A stretch of DNA of 64,000 nt from Turritopsis dohrnii (lineage: Eukaryota > Cnidaria > Hydrozoa > Anthoathecata > Oceaniidae), in assembly GCA_027922465.2 (NCBI GenBank), contig BQMF02000491.1:62001-126000 (forward strand), read 5' to 3'. Shown here one piece after another: positions 21,501 through 31,599 of this stretch. Under the pieces are notes generated by a model. The model did no database searches. It worked only from the letters and a program-made list of their open reading frames with translations, and was not told the DNA's origin. Within the stretch, counting starts at the first letter, position 1. Each line of letters starts with the position of its first letter. The position numbers and the translations under genes are program-made.

Positions 21501-24500
21501 CAATTTTTATGCTTATCAGGCAAATAGAAACAATCAGTTGTTGGAAGAGAATGAAGCAAAGGTTGGTCTCATTTTTAGGCTGCAGGCTAATGTTTATGTT
21601 TTCTCATTATGAATTTCATAATTAATACTGCTTAGATGGAAGAAGTAATCCAAGAAGTCCTGAATGATGTAATGGATGGTATTGACGAAATGGTATTGAA
21701 ATCCCTTTTTTCATTTTACTAAAAATGTTTTGGGAGAAAATCCACCATACCAGAGATACATTTGTATTTTCAAACAATTTATAAGGTCAGTTGACGATAT
21801 TCTAATGAACAGCTTAATTATAAGTACATACCATAGTAAAAAGAATTACATCTCATTTAACGTATGCCTATCTATTGAATTGGTTTCTCAAATCATTGTA
21901 TTGAAATTATAGGTACATTTTTCATTTCAGCCAGTTGATAATGACTCAGGATTATTTGGAGATTTTCCTCCGATAAGTAATACTGACTCTGAGGTACTAC
22001 ATTTACCATTATTTTGAAGTACACTTTAATTGGGTATGTTAGTGTTATATAGCAGAAAGTAGTTTCATTTTGGATCTTTTTTCTGTTGAAATATTCTAAA
22101 GTTATATTTACGGTCTTGTGCAATTGTGCCCTCACTAAGAGAAATACTTGTCACAAAATGGCATAACACCACATTTGTTTGAGTAAGCATGCACTTTTGA
22201 ATGCACTTTTGAAGGACATACCATAATATATGATTTTTTTCTTGTGGAGATTCTCTCACAGCCTATGTAAAAGTTCATTAATTTTAATATTGGTGACTGT
22301 CACAGTTTAAATCCAATAAATTACACAGTTCTTTTGAGAAAATGGAATTGGACAAATATGCACAGGGAGATTAACGTCAAAATGACAATTAAACCTTGAA
22401 ACCCCTCAGAAAGTTTCAATCAAACTTAATAAATTCTTTCAAATGAGTTTCTTATGTTTTAAGTCATGATTTCACTTTTCTTTGATTTGTGTAATAATAT
22501 TGTTAAAATAAAAGGTAGATAAAGTCTCTTGATGTTGATTTTTCGAGGCTGTTTAAAAATTTTTCTTGGGCAAATATTTCATAACTAGGTGTTAATTGAA
22601 TTAAATAAGTTTTGTATACGAATAGAATTTGTATAAAGATGTATTTTTCAAAACTGAATCTTCAAGTATCAATTATGTAGTTAAGGAATAGGAATTTCCT
22701 ATGTCATTAAGAAATATCCTAAAAGAAATATCCTCTCTAGGTATCTGCCAGTGAAGACATTCCGGATCCTCCAAGATGTAATGAAGGAGCAGCAAAGAAG
22801 GTGTTGTGCTGTAGACATATATTTATATCTCGCATTGTGAAGTGTCCTTAATAATCCTGTTATACAAATAAAGCACACTAGTTTTATTCTTTCCACTTTA
22901 TATGAAAATGAACAGTCTTCTCCTTTTGACGAGTGCGATCGCACGCGCACGCGCTATCACACGCGTAAAAAGTCCTAGGCGTACATTTGATTGCACGCGC
23001 CGATTTGTCATCACCGTGTGAAAAAATCCTTTGTTCGTGGGCATAGCGTATGATTTTAACGAGTCAAGAAATGCCGCAGAATTTATTACAGTCACCCGGT
23101 TTCTATTTAGAAATGATTTCCAGAGTGCAATATTTTTTCTCATGCATTTTTCTTCAACGTCACGTGCCCTATTGTTCGACTTGCGAAGACATGCCATGTT
23201 CAATCGAACGAAAATTGTAAAGTCTTCTAGTCATTTCATTCAATAAGTTTTTGTTGAAATGGCAATGAATATCAAGTGCGACGACTCTATTTGGTCCGAT
23301 TACGAGCGAGCAGATCTTATCGAGTGTGCAGTTGATATTCATTTGCAGAAAAAGAGGAAACTTCAACTCGACGATAATGATTGTCAACGTAAGAAGATCG
23401 CCGTTGACGAAAATGACAGAACAGGACCAACAGATGAAAATAGTGATGAGTCAAATAACGAATATGAATAAGTGATGATGAGAGCCAGAGTGATAATGAG
23501 ATGGACATGTTTTAGTTGTAAAAGTTATGAAGAAGTTTTAAAAAGTAATAAAGAAAAAAAAAAAGGTTTTCCTAAATGTATCGTGCCAATTTTTCTCCTC
23601 ATTATATTACGAATTAAGAACATACTTTTATTAAGTTATCCTATCTCACTTTCGGAGTTATAAATCACTCAATCCTTTCGTTTCTTAATAATCCTTAGAA
23701 ACAAACAAAGAATATTGCGCAATGATATTACTTATTCGTTTTCAAAGTTATTAAAAGGAGGTATATTTTGCAATCACGTAAAATATCAGATCGCACTGGT
23801 ACGAATCGCACGCGTAGGAAATTTTACGAGTGCATTTTACCGCACGCATGGTATTTTTAAAAGGAGAAGACTGAATGAAATTGTTAGACTGTATGGAGTA
23901 GTGAAAAGGCTTAAGTGTATTTCATTATAACTTATCTTTACATGATTTATTTATTTAGTCACTTGATTCTGAAGAAGCTGATACATCAGTAACAAACAAA
24001 AGGAAAGTACCAAAGGTATGTTTATAAGAAGGTTTTGTGGACTATATTTTGTGTGATACTTCTCATCCAAAACTAAAAAAAATAAATAGAATGTTGCTGA
24101 ACCTTGTAGGAATAATTTGTCATTTAAATGATAAATAACTTGAAATACTTAATGTAAATTATTTCTATAATTTCCCTTTCATTGTAATTTACAAAAGTAA
24201 TGTTTGAATAGTGAAAATTGCATGGTGTAGAAAGATAGAATTGTCTAAGGAAGTTAATGTATCTTTAGATTCGAACTGGAAAAAAGTTTATCCGAAGAAG
24301 CAATTACGTTCGTCCATCTCGTTTATGTATCTTTTGCCAAAAGATGATCAAAAATTCTACTCTGTCAAGACATATACGGTTATGTCACAAAAATGACGAA
24401 CGTGTGAAGAATGCACTCATCTCTGGGAAAAAAAAGGATATTCTTCATGCTTTTCAGACCTTCAAAAGGGAAGGAATTCTCAAATTGAACAAAGATTTAA

Positions 24501-27500
24501 TAAAGACAGCTGAAAATCCTGTGTATCAGAGAGAGAAGGCTGCAACAAAGTGGAAGAAACTTATTTGTTGTGGTACTTGTAATGCGTTTGTGGGGACAAG
24601 AGGCTTTAACAGACATGTGAAAAATTGTCAATTAAACAGCTGTAAAAAAAAGTTGTCTTTGCCGATGGAGTATTTTGAAGTTCCGGATATCAGGTTGAAT
24701 GAGGATTTCAAAACTAACATAGTTTCCAAATTCAGGGATGATAAAATCGGAAAGATTTGTAGAACGGATGAACTCATTTTGAAAATTGGTTCGATATTTT
24801 ACGGCAAAATAAAAGCAAAGGCGGAAAAAAAGGTGCAGCTAAGGAAAACAATAAGATTAGAAATGAGGAGGCTTGGACACTTGTATAACATCTTTTTGAA
24901 GGAGAAGTTGGTTAATAAAACGTATGGAAATGCAGGTGATATGTTTCTTAGATCAAATTTTGATTATCTGAGGGAATCTATTGATTCTTACGCCGACTCA
25001 GATTCTGGGAAGTTAAAACCAGGACTGAAAGAAAATTTGCGTTACTTATTATTAAGAAGTGCTAAAGTCATCAAAGCCTTGTTACTTGCTGAAAATAAAG
25101 ACAAAGAAGCTGGCGAGTTAGATAAATTTGTTGCAGTATTTGAAGTATGGAAAGAGCACATGTTTGGTGATGCGAAGTATGAACTTAACAAAAGAAGACA
25201 GATTAATTTAAGAAAACCTGAACAACTACCGCTTGAAGAAGATGTACAGTTAATACGCTCTCATATTATATCATCATTGCAACAGCTATGTGCAGACCCA
25301 TACAAAATGGTTGAGGAAAGCGATTTTGTCCAAATTCGAGACTGTTCTTGCACAAGGCTAACTCTCCTTAATGCTAGGAGAGGGGGAGAACCCGCAAGAA
25401 TGTCCATTGAAGAATGGAATGAAGCAAGATTGGATAAATGGATAGACAACCAAAGGGTATCGGATTTGGACGAAATTGATAGATATTTGATTAAAACAGT
25501 TAAAGTGGCTTATATGAGTGGAAAGGGGAACAACCATTTGGTACCGTTGCTGATTCCAGAAGATGTAACTGTTGCTCTAGAAATCTTGAGCAATTCAGAA
25601 GTTCGTGATTTCGCTGGTGTCAATAAGGAAAACCATTATTTGTTTCCCAGCACTCGTGGTTCACTAGACCATGTCTCTGGGTGGCATTCTTTCCACCGAG
25701 TGTTTGAAAACTTACCCCTCAAAGAACCGAAAAAGATGAAATCTACATCAAATAGACACAGAATTTCAACACTGTTTGCAGCCTGTGATTTATCAAATAA
25801 TGACAGGGAAAGCTTTTATAAGCATATGGGACATGCCAAAGGCATCAATGAGAACATTTACCAAGTTCCAATGGCTATTGCGGAAATCACAAAAGTGGGA
25901 AAGCAGCTGTTAGCTATTGATTCAGGTAATTATCATGAAGAACGGTTAAGGACATTTCGTTTTTATTTCATTATTTTTCAATTTTCAATTTGTGTAGTTT
26001 TTTTACCAATTTCTCATGAAACCAGGATACAACATTAGCTAATCCAGTAGCAACTTAAAAAATTTAATGACTATATATATCTATTTTTGTTATTCCTTAT
26101 GATTTTCTGTTTAGGTATATCTGAAAAAAGTAAAGGAACACATTTTAATACCAATAAATGTGGTTGGTGTTATTTCTTTAGACTGTTAATTGTTATTGTT
26201 TGCATGGGGTTGTGATCCTTTTACTCGCTAGATTATTTCGTTTGAATCTTATCAGGTCTATCAAGAAAAACTAGCGCTAGCTGTGTGGAAGGTGCTATTA
26301 GTGAACCAAAAGTTCATGATGCTTTACCAGGTGGTATGTGGGATATATGCTTTGTTTTGACAGTGTGGAATGTGTTTTCAGAAAGTTTTTCCTGTCTGTT
26401 TTCGTCTCTTGTAACCCATGCAACGTGTAATATGAATAAAAGCCATTGTACTGAATTCTTATTGTTCTTTAGTCTCATCGCCCAAAAGGAAATACACTCT
26501 GAGAGGTAATATCTTAGCTATTTTTTCTCTTTTGACTGTGTAAGCATAACTAAAGATTATGAATGAATACTTTTTGCATTTTGATGTTAGCTGAGCGGAA
26601 AAGAAACCATAAAGACTCCTTTAAAAAACTGGATGTAAATGAATCAGCGACTGACATGGAATCTGTTGAATCAAGTGATGAAGATTATAAGAATAGCCTT
26701 ACCGGTAACTACTTTATGAGCACGAAGATTGCATTTTCTTACAGCTGATACTCGTTTTCTTCGGAATGTTGATGAAAAATTGAAAGTGTTAAATAATGTT
26801 CTCTTTGATTCTGTTGCAGATTCTGTTGATTCTGTGGAATCAGATGAAGAGGCTTGCAAGAGTAAAACCGGTATGAAAATGATTTCCTGTCGTGAGGGAA
26901 TGCAATCCATTGTTTAAACACCATTACATTGTATCGTGTACTGTTACATAAAAAACAAATTACCTTGCATAAAAATTGTTCCTTTCTTTTAGTCATTAAG
27001 GGACGCAAGAATTCTGTTTGGACCAAGTCTGTTGAGAAAGCCTTTTTTAAAGAGTTTGGTTGTTTCGTGAATCGCACTTCGGAAGCCCCTATGCCTAGTA
27101 AGTGATGTTTATGATTTTCACAGTAGGCTAGTACTTGACATTACCTCATGACACAAAAATTCGTTGTGATTTCCTTGGAAATGGCAATGAAATCGATGTC
27201 TGGTGTGAGTTCCTGAATTTACGGTAAATAGGGTTTTCCAAAAGCCCTTGTTTTATCTGCAGTTTATTAGGATACGAGACATGCAGAAATTTTAAAACAT
27301 CGGAATTATAATGTGTGTTTCATTAAGGCTTGACAACGGTGAAAATTGTTATTCAGTCATTTTAAAAGTGTATTCTAGTATGTTATTTGTTATAATTTCA
27401 GATCGCAAAGCTATGTTGTCGTTTGTAGAACGGTTTAACTTGAAAGTTCCTTTCGAAAAAGTAAGAAACAAAATCAATAATGAAAGAAGTAAGCATGATG

Positions 27501-27538
27501 CACTAGTGTCGAGAAGAAAGGAAGATTTGAATATGTGA
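12600..27538 (+). CDS. SET - kinase-like - tyrosine recombinase - SANT-like fusion gene, 22 exons
   Basis: Exons: 12600-12638, 12716-12833, 13901-14066, 14299-14488, 18545-18574, 18655-18684, 19587-19700, 19781-19858, 20008-21147, 21336-21419, 21520-21561, 21636-21692, 21931-21993, 22741-22800, 23959-24015, 24269-25925, 26256-26330, 26473-26505, 26591-26704, 26820-26870, 26993-27097, 27402-27538. All borders are GT-AG. Exons 5-15 are all multiples of three in phase 0, and exons 17-21 are all phase 1. The total is 4440 nt, ending in TGA, so about 1479 aa. No exon contains a stop. That coherence strongly supports one transcript, though an internal promoter or separate genes cannot be excluded. 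Order: SET (about 40-165), linker, kinase-like (about 285-570), acidic linker, zinc fingers and YR (about 757-1308), acidic Ser-rich linker, SANT-like end. The first donor (GTCTGA) is weak. Confidence 0.75.
12716..14488 (+). CDS. KMT5A-like SET domain exons (2-4 of the large gene)
   Basis: Exon 2 ends in FNKTFIHKDIG. Exon 3 opens GFGVFTIPERKKGEFLLEYA then GELIDKSEGDKRY. Exon 4 has FVNDSAYPNCLIKVVNVDAK, LFAKRDIPSNEELRYDYGE and ends IWWRKH. These are the SET-N, SET-C and post-SET-like blocks of the KMT5A/SET8 group, which monomethylates H4K20 in its host form. The cofactor-contact motif normally read as NHS is NDS here, while the catalytic-core Tyr in YDYG is kept. Substrate is unknown. Similar KMT5A-like SET domains attached to long repetitive-gene proteins are common in invertebrate and fish annotations, so orthology to the cell-cycle enzyme is not implied. 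Confidence 0.85.
13440..13773 (-). mobile_element. Full-length tRNA-derived SINE in intron 2
   Basis: Read on the minus strand it starts ATGGCGCCGTAGTATAGTGG, giving an A-box match (TAGTATAGTGG), then a degenerate B box (GGTTAAATTTC) about 40 bp on. This is a tRNA-like RNA polymerase III head. The body follows (AGCCTAACCGTGGCC-side sequence shared with 878-1006). The 3' tail is an AAATA repeat, the plus-strand ATTT run at 13440-13461. No clear target duplication was seen. Confidence 0.8.
14489..16560. other. Intron 4 of the large gene, first part
   Basis: AT-rich intronic sequence. I see no exon with good splice sites and no terminal repeats here. A (CCCTAA)2 at 16265 is too short to mean anything. 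Confidence 0.45.
16590..16860 (+). pseudogene. P2X7-like C-terminal cysteine-domain fragment
   Basis: Frames read WEPTYTKEELSKMGFSSGDD, then SSDDSSSCSDTSEAST, then LETLHWCSCETCIVFKENDL. A third frame gives CKCCRKGDL. An acidic Ser-rich linker followed by WCxCxxC and then CxCC is the pattern of the P2X7-receptor-like intracellular domain, which is widespread as short multi-copy genes in invertebrates. Two frame changes and stops break it. It lies in intron 4 of the large gene and is probably a retroposed or transposed fragment. Confidence 0.45.
17406..18441 (+). mobile_element. Non-autonomous Helitron in intron 4
   Basis: The 5' end TTATATATTAATAGCCGATT corresponds to TCTATATATTAATAGCCGA in the 29927 copy (first C lost). 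The 3' end reads GCGAGCGACGCCGCCTTGGT then GGCTAG, a GC-rich hairpin directly followed by CTAG and a host T, the Helitron signature. About 1.04 kb with no Rep/helicase coding. The frames inside (17653-18043) also occur in part in the other copies' non-coding body and are not genes. Confidence 0.85.
18545..19858 (+). CDS. Linker exons 5-8 between SET and kinase-like domains
   Basis: Two 30-nt microexons encode DCFKKPLNLN (18545-18574) and SSLLKGNGYD (18655-18684), each with AG and GTAAGT borders. Exon 19587-19700 gives PNEPKRSLAKVSTILKHMKH and more; exon 19781-19858 gives KIMYECAPESLVESKEMEQT. All are phase 0, so any may be skipped without a frame change. No domain is recognised. The exon calls rest on splice sites and phase alone, so the microexons are the least certain. 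Confidence 0.5.
18733..19500. mobile_element. MITE with TTAA target duplication
   Basis: TTAA flanks both sides (18729-18732 and 19501-19504). The terminal repeats are GGGAAGAAATTTTGGCGG at the left and its reverse complement at the right. The interior repeats GGCGG(G)AATTAATTTTGGCGG-type units. 768 bp, no coding. TTAA duplication fits piggyBac or Kolobok mobilisation; the transposase source is not in this window. It sits in the intron between exons 6 and 7 of the large gene. Confidence 0.85.
20008..21147 (+). CDS. Kinase-like domain exon (exon 9 of the large gene)
   Basis: A single 380-codon exon. The glycine loop reads ELGEGNFARVYRAS (residue about 291 of the model). The beta-3 strand reads NKIAIRTPK, with Arg where the ATP-binding Lys is expected (about 315). 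The catalytic loop reads IIAGDLKPNNVLV, keeping Asp (about 418) and Asn but with AGD for HRD. The Mg motif reads TDLNFNS, that is DLN for DFG. LAPELL and a WNKDPSLRP segment complete the C-lobe. The fold is clear and most like Ser/Thr or TKL-type kinases. With Lys, HR and FG altered, catalysis is doubtful, although the two Asp residues remain. The exon's codon 1 follows an ATTTTAG acceptor at 20007, so the ATG-less start is natural. Confidence 0.85.
21336..24015 (+). CDS. Short acidic linker exons 10-15
   Basis: Six phase-0 exons. 21336-21419 has DVNFEITQRSKTVNGVLQVE, 21520-21561 has ANRNNQLLEENEAK, and 21636-21692 has MEEVIQEVLNDVMDGIDEM. 21931-21993 has PVDNDSGLFGDFPPISNTDS, 22741-22800 has VSASEDIPDPPRCNEG, and 23959-24015 has SLDSEEADTSVTNKRKVPK. 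Acidic and helical, no known domain. The NDSGLFGDFP segment has a relative in the minus-strand YR copy at 45.9 kb (NDSGIHGEFPSVIDTDDD), which supports these exons being part of the same gene family and upstream of the YR. Confidence 0.6.
22913..23873. mobile_element. TIR element of 961 bp with a small ORF, in intron 14
   Basis: The left end CAGTCTTCTCCTTTT equals the reverse complement of the right end AAAAGGAGAAGACTG. AATGAA flanks both sides, a 6-bp target duplication. Subterminal GCACGCGC-type repeats occur in both halves. A plus frame at 23259-23471 (70 codons, MAMNIKCDDSIWSDYERADL then an acidic Asn-rich tail) is not a recognised transposase. Superfamily uncertain: the CAG start suggests hAT, but the duplication is 6 bp, not 8. 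Confidence 0.65.
24269..25925 (+). CDS. Zinc finger and Crypton-like tyrosine recombinase exon (exon 16)
   Basis: 552 codons. The exon starts at an ATCTTTAG acceptor with IRTGKKFIRRSNYVRPSRLC. Two zinc-finger-like motifs follow: CIFCQKMIKNSTLSRHIRLC then H, and CCGTCNAFVGTRGFNRHVKN then C. The catalytic domain shows NARRGGEPARM (first Arg), GKGNNHLVPLLIPED (the Lys loop), SNRHRISTLFAACDLSN (second Arg, His), HMGHAKGINENIYQVP (His and the nucleophile Tyr). That is the R-K-(H/x)xxR-H-Y set of phage-integrase/Crypton recombinases. The first His of HxxR is Thr/Ser. The enzyme class cuts and rejoins DNA through a 3'-phosphotyrosine. The donor GATTCAG|GTAATT is at the same codon in the 44-kb copy (GATTCCG|GTTAAG). 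Confidence 0.85.
26256..27538 (+). CDS. C-terminal exons 17-22 with SANT-like end
   Basis: Six exons in phase 1: Ser/Glu-rich pieces (DMESVESSDEDYKNSLT, DSVDSVESDEEACKSKT), then VIKGRKNSVWTKSVEKAFFK and NRKAMLSFVERFNLKVPFEK, closing with VRNKINNERSKHDALVSRRK and stop at 27538. The Trp-(x)5-6-Glu-(x)3-Phe then Pro then Phe-Glu-Lys-Val-Arg-Asn-Lys spacing resembles the Myb/SANT-like C-terminal domain of related YR proteins (compare WKKRSPEESSLILEAFHRCV at 42.0 kb on the minus strand). Probable DNA-binding tail. No canonical AATAAA is obvious within 100 bp. Confidence 0.7.
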
Positions 27539-28526
27539 AGACAGCATATCATTTTGCTTTTTCTTTTTGATCTCGATCTCTACTTTTTATGTTAAGTTTA
27601 TCGCCCTTGCATGTATCATTGATTTGAATACAGTAGAATCCCAATAACTCGAACCCCCGATAACTGGAACTTTCAATAACTCGAACCAATTTCGAATTCC
27701 CTTTCACCAATACTCTCTCATAAATTACCCCCGATAACTCAAACATTCGATAAATTGAACTATTTTCTCGGTCCCGTGGAAGTTCCAGTTATCGGGATTC
27801 TACTGTATTTTTATTTCGTCTTTCCCATGATATTTCCTACTGAAGATATTATTACTTTACTTATTACTTGTTCGTTTTTTACATAACAATTTGATTGATC
27901 TTGAAGAGAAATCGGAAAGTAAAAAAAAGTCCCATTAGAAAATCCAACGTTGAACCTTGGTCTAAGTAAGCCAAATGTTCCATTAAACCTTCGACTTGAA
28001 AGAATTATAAGTATATATACTTTCACGACTTTTTCTTTTTCTTATGGACAAAGTTTATGGCAATTATTATGGACAAACCTTATTGATTACTAAAAGCTAT
28101 CGTTGGCCCGATATTAAAATCATAGGTAGTACAGGAATACCTTCTGCAATATGTTGTGTTAAGTGAATTCAAAAGAACTACAAGTAATGCAAGATTTGAT
28201 TCACTAGGTCCAAAACAGTGTAATAAGATATGTCTCGTTCTAAAATAAATTGTATTGGTGAATGATAGCGTCGAAGTCGGTTTGTCCATGTAATTTATTT
28301 GTTATGTTTTGATCTTAAATTGAAGACTATTTCCGATCAAGTAGTATTTTCTCTTTTGAACTTTTGTTTTTGCCCACTTTTGAGAGGCTGTATATATGTA
28401 ATGGAGCAAGTTAATGTGACAATAACTGCTCATCATGGAATTCATCATAAACTTTAATGAGCAGAGATTGACACAAACGTATCCTTATCTTAGTTTATGT
28501 GTTTGATTCGGATTAATTCTTTGTTA
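27539..28526. other. Intergenic stretch after the large gene
   Basis: Apart from the MITE at 27631-27805 nothing is recognised. Frames at 27811-28289 are short and without motifs. Confidence 0.45.
27631..27805. mobile_element. pogo/Tigger-type MITE, 175 bp
   Basis: The left end CAGTAGAATCCCAATAACTC and the right end GTTATCGGGATTCTACTG are inverted repeats of about 24 bp, flanked by TA on both sides (27629-27630, 27806-27807). The interior repeats CGATAACTCGAAC-like motifs. TA target and CAGT terminus fit pogo/Tigger elements. Confidence 0.85.
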
Positions 28527-28796
28527 AGGCCGATTTCCATTCAACGCTTATGCCCGCGCGGACGTAGAATTTTCCGAGCGGCCAAACAGCTGCAAATGGA
28601 AATCAAAAGACATGATTGGCTGAAATTATCAGCGGACATCGGCGGGCTTTAAAAAGGTTAAAATTTTTTAACTTTATTTTTGCTCACTGAGCGGACATAA
28701 CTACGCTTATGAATTAGCCAATACGCATGCGTTCTAAGTCACTGAGCGTGGATTACCTACGTCTGCGCGGATATTTTCCTGAATGGAAATTGGCCT
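28527..28796. mobile_element. Harbinger-like MITE, 270 bp
   Basis: The terminal repeats AGGCCGATTTCCATTCA and TGAATGGAAATTGGCCT are inverted copies with one mismatch. They are flanked by TTA on the left and TTC on the right, so the target duplication is imperfect. The subterminal regions carry CGCGCGGACGTAG and its partner CTACGTCTGCGCGG. Resembles the 52105-52446 MITE in end structure (AGGCCGA...), which has a perfect TTA duplication. Confidence 0.7.
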
Positions 28797-29926
28797 TTCG
28801 AAAGCAATTTCCTAGCTGTGATCTGTTGATGATATCAGATTTATTAAGAGACGTAGATGGACCTGGTAAGGATCTGTGTTATTTGGCTCTTTTCACCAAT
28901 GGCCAAAGGAATAACAAAGATTTGAAACATTTACTTATTTCGTATCATATTAATTTTATTTAGAAAAAAGATATTTTGCTTTTTGAAATTGTCTATTTTA
29001 TTGCTATTACCCAAATCCACATTCAAAAGATTAAGTGTCATATTCATTGGCGAGCAAAGTAGCTTTAAACAGGCTGTGAATTGCTACAACGCAACTTATC
29101 CCTGAGTTTGATATCAGGTTTGCCTCCTGCTCTCAGGACTCTTATTGTTAATAATCTTGCCGGAAATGACGTAATTCTCAATTGTTTTGTGTCAATTAAT
29201 TTTAAATAGAAAGAAGGGAAATGAAACCGTAGGAACAAGATTGCTATGCCCGGATTCAAGAAAATGGTTTCCAAAATAATGGCTCTATTATGATTAATTT
29301 AGCACATTTGGTTGCTAAGAAATGTTGACCAAATGAACCTAACAACATTGGGGATATTTAATGTTAACCAAAGATTCCTAGAAAATATTCATGAAACTTT
29401 GGTCGACAATATGTTGCTCAAGTAATCAATCATCGATCAATTGCAATCCCATAGCAATTTAGGGCTTTAAACATAAGCTTTCGTAGCTAAATTATTCCAT
29501 TTTAAAGTAAAAACACGACACAATTTGTCGACGAAATATGTCTACCATTAAGCGCACTTTATGTCGTGGTAACTAAAAGAACCAGATAGCATTATATATA
29601 TATATATATATATTTTATATTTGTATCATATTTTTAACAGTCACTGTACTTTACACATATTTCAATTTTAATTTATGACAGGACCCACATTGATAACAGC
29701 AATTTTATTTTGTTGAAGTGATCATCCTGTATAAATATTTGTTATAAATAAATTAAATGGTTGAAATAAAAAACAAAACAAAAAGCAAAAAGAAAATTCA
29801 TGTAGGTACCCATTTATCCTAAAAATAATTGATTAAATACACAAATTCAATGACAGAATTTGTAAAGCTTTAGATTGGAAAGTCTGTAAAAGCAACCAAT
29901 AGTGTGATTCAGAACATCTATATATT
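28797..29926. other. Non-coding, with a TA microsatellite
   Basis: A (TA) run lies at about 29592-29613. No coding or terminal repeats recognised elsewhere. Confidence 0.45.
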
Positions 29927-30443
29927 AATAGCCGATTCTCCGTCTGTTTGTTTGTTCGTTTGTTTGTTCGTTTCTTTGTCTGTCACGCAAAATGGAAGAC
30001 AAAGTTGTGAGCGAAATTATTTCTTGTTTAGTGTGCGACAAAAGTTTGAAGCAAATACATTGCAACCCTAATCGAACGTGGCTTTTTTTGGCTGATGAAC
30101 TAATAGGAATAACGTTTTGTTTTTATCATTATTGTTAGTTTTATATTCCACGTTGGCTTGGCTTTGAAAACAGTACATCAACTAAATACAAAGAAACTAA
30201 CTGATTAAACAGTTTGGACAAAAACAGCAGTGGCAGAACGTGGCAGTTGAAGTTTTCTCTATCTACGTTTTGAGTGTATTGTTACACTGATAAAAGATTG
30301 GTTTTACCAGAGGTTGTGACTTCGAATCGGCTTCCAGTTGAACACAAGTTATACGAGCCTTTTTTAAGGAATTTGACGTTTATTGATACAGTGATACAGA
30401 GCAGGTGGACATGGGCAGCGAGCGACGCCGCCTTGGCGGCTAG
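29927..30443 (+). mobile_element. Non-autonomous Helitron, complete ends
   Basis: The 5' end TCTATATATTAATAGCCGAT is preceded by A. The 3' end GACGCCGCCTTGGCGGCTAG has a perfect GCCGCC-TT-GGCGGC hairpin ending in CTAG and followed by T. This gives the A^T insertion of Helitrons. 517 bp, no coding. The body (CAAATACATTGCAACCC, then AATCGAACGTG) is shared with the copies at 17.4 and 38.4 kb. Confidence 0.9.
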
Positions 30444-31599
30444 TTTAATAAAAATAATAGAAACAATATAATGCCATACGAAAGCCATAATTTAACACCA
30501 AAAAGGTAAAAAGTAACAGATAGTAACAGATAAAAACATAATGCTATTCATATATACCAGGCATAGTACGTAAACAATTACTAAACACAAAATAATGTGT
30601 AATCATGAGGAAATATAAGAATTCTTCCAGCAATTTAATGCTTCTTTGTTTTGTAGCACACAGTCATATCACATACTGTACAACAATAATTAATGAATTT
30701 CTGAAATATAATCCATTCCTCTCTTAACTAACCCTTGCAACATCATAATTTAACCATGTGCTTCATTTCTTTATGGTTTATATTCTTTTCTGACCTAAAA
30801 TAAAAAGATTTCAGTGACAGTGTGAAGAACAGCTGCTACAATCCACACTGCAACACGGCAACAACCATATTGAAGCAAACAAAAGGAAAACACATATGAC
30901 AGACAGGCAGAGAGACAAACAACCAAACATCGTCAATAAAATATACAGGAAAATTTAATAAAAAGCAGATGGTTGAGATGAGATAAGACTGCATAACACG
31001 TTCTACATTTCCAAAGTCAGGAGAACCATTTTTAATAAATAAATCTTCTTTGCTAACTAATGGCGTGCATTACCAAAACAAATTTTTACTGCGCTCCTCC
31101 TCGTTTTCGTTCCTCCATCTCCTCTTGGGTTTCATCCAGCTTCTACATACTAAACGATTGAATTAATTTGACTCTTACATTGACACATAAAATTAAAATT
31201 AAAACCATTCGTTACCGTAAATAAACATCTTTTTGTTCTGCATTTCTTCACTACACTTTCTTCTTCTGCATAGCGATACTTGATCACTAAAACGTAAACA
31301 AACATTTAAATACATATAGGTAACTTACTTATAAAATAATAAAATAAATAGATAAAATAAAATAAAAGAGGTGATTATTTTATTAAGCAATAATAATATA
31401 ATAATAATAATAGATTCGTACAGACCTGCTCATCGATCGATCTTCTGCAGCCAAAACTTCACTGCACTTCTTCTGTATTATTTGATAACAACTAAAATAA
31501 CTAAATTTCAGTATGATTTTACATTGTAAACAAACAATTAATCAATCTAAAATACAATCACAGTAACAGTTTGACAATAAACGCTTTATAATCATATCT
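30444..31599 (-). repeat. Decayed copy of the Helitron-field body sequence
   Basis: Matches 40070-41010 in order over about 1 kb: CATAATTTAACACC, GGCATAGTACGTAAACAATT, AATTAATGAATTT, GATTTCAGTGA, TCATTACCGT-like TTCGTTACCGT, ACTTTCTTCT and CTGCAGCCAAAACTTCACTG. Parts recur in 36500-38050. No ORF. Orientation is assigned from the better preserved copies at 36-41.5 kb. Confidence 0.65.

Noticed and set aside
26671..27077. Minus-strand frames of 79 and 112 codons
   Set aside because: They are shadows of Ser/Glu-rich exons 19-21 of the large plus-strand gene, which have good splice sites.
28727..28963. 78-codon plus frame
   Set aside because: It starts inside the Harbinger-like MITE and runs into unique sequence; no motif and no splice context.
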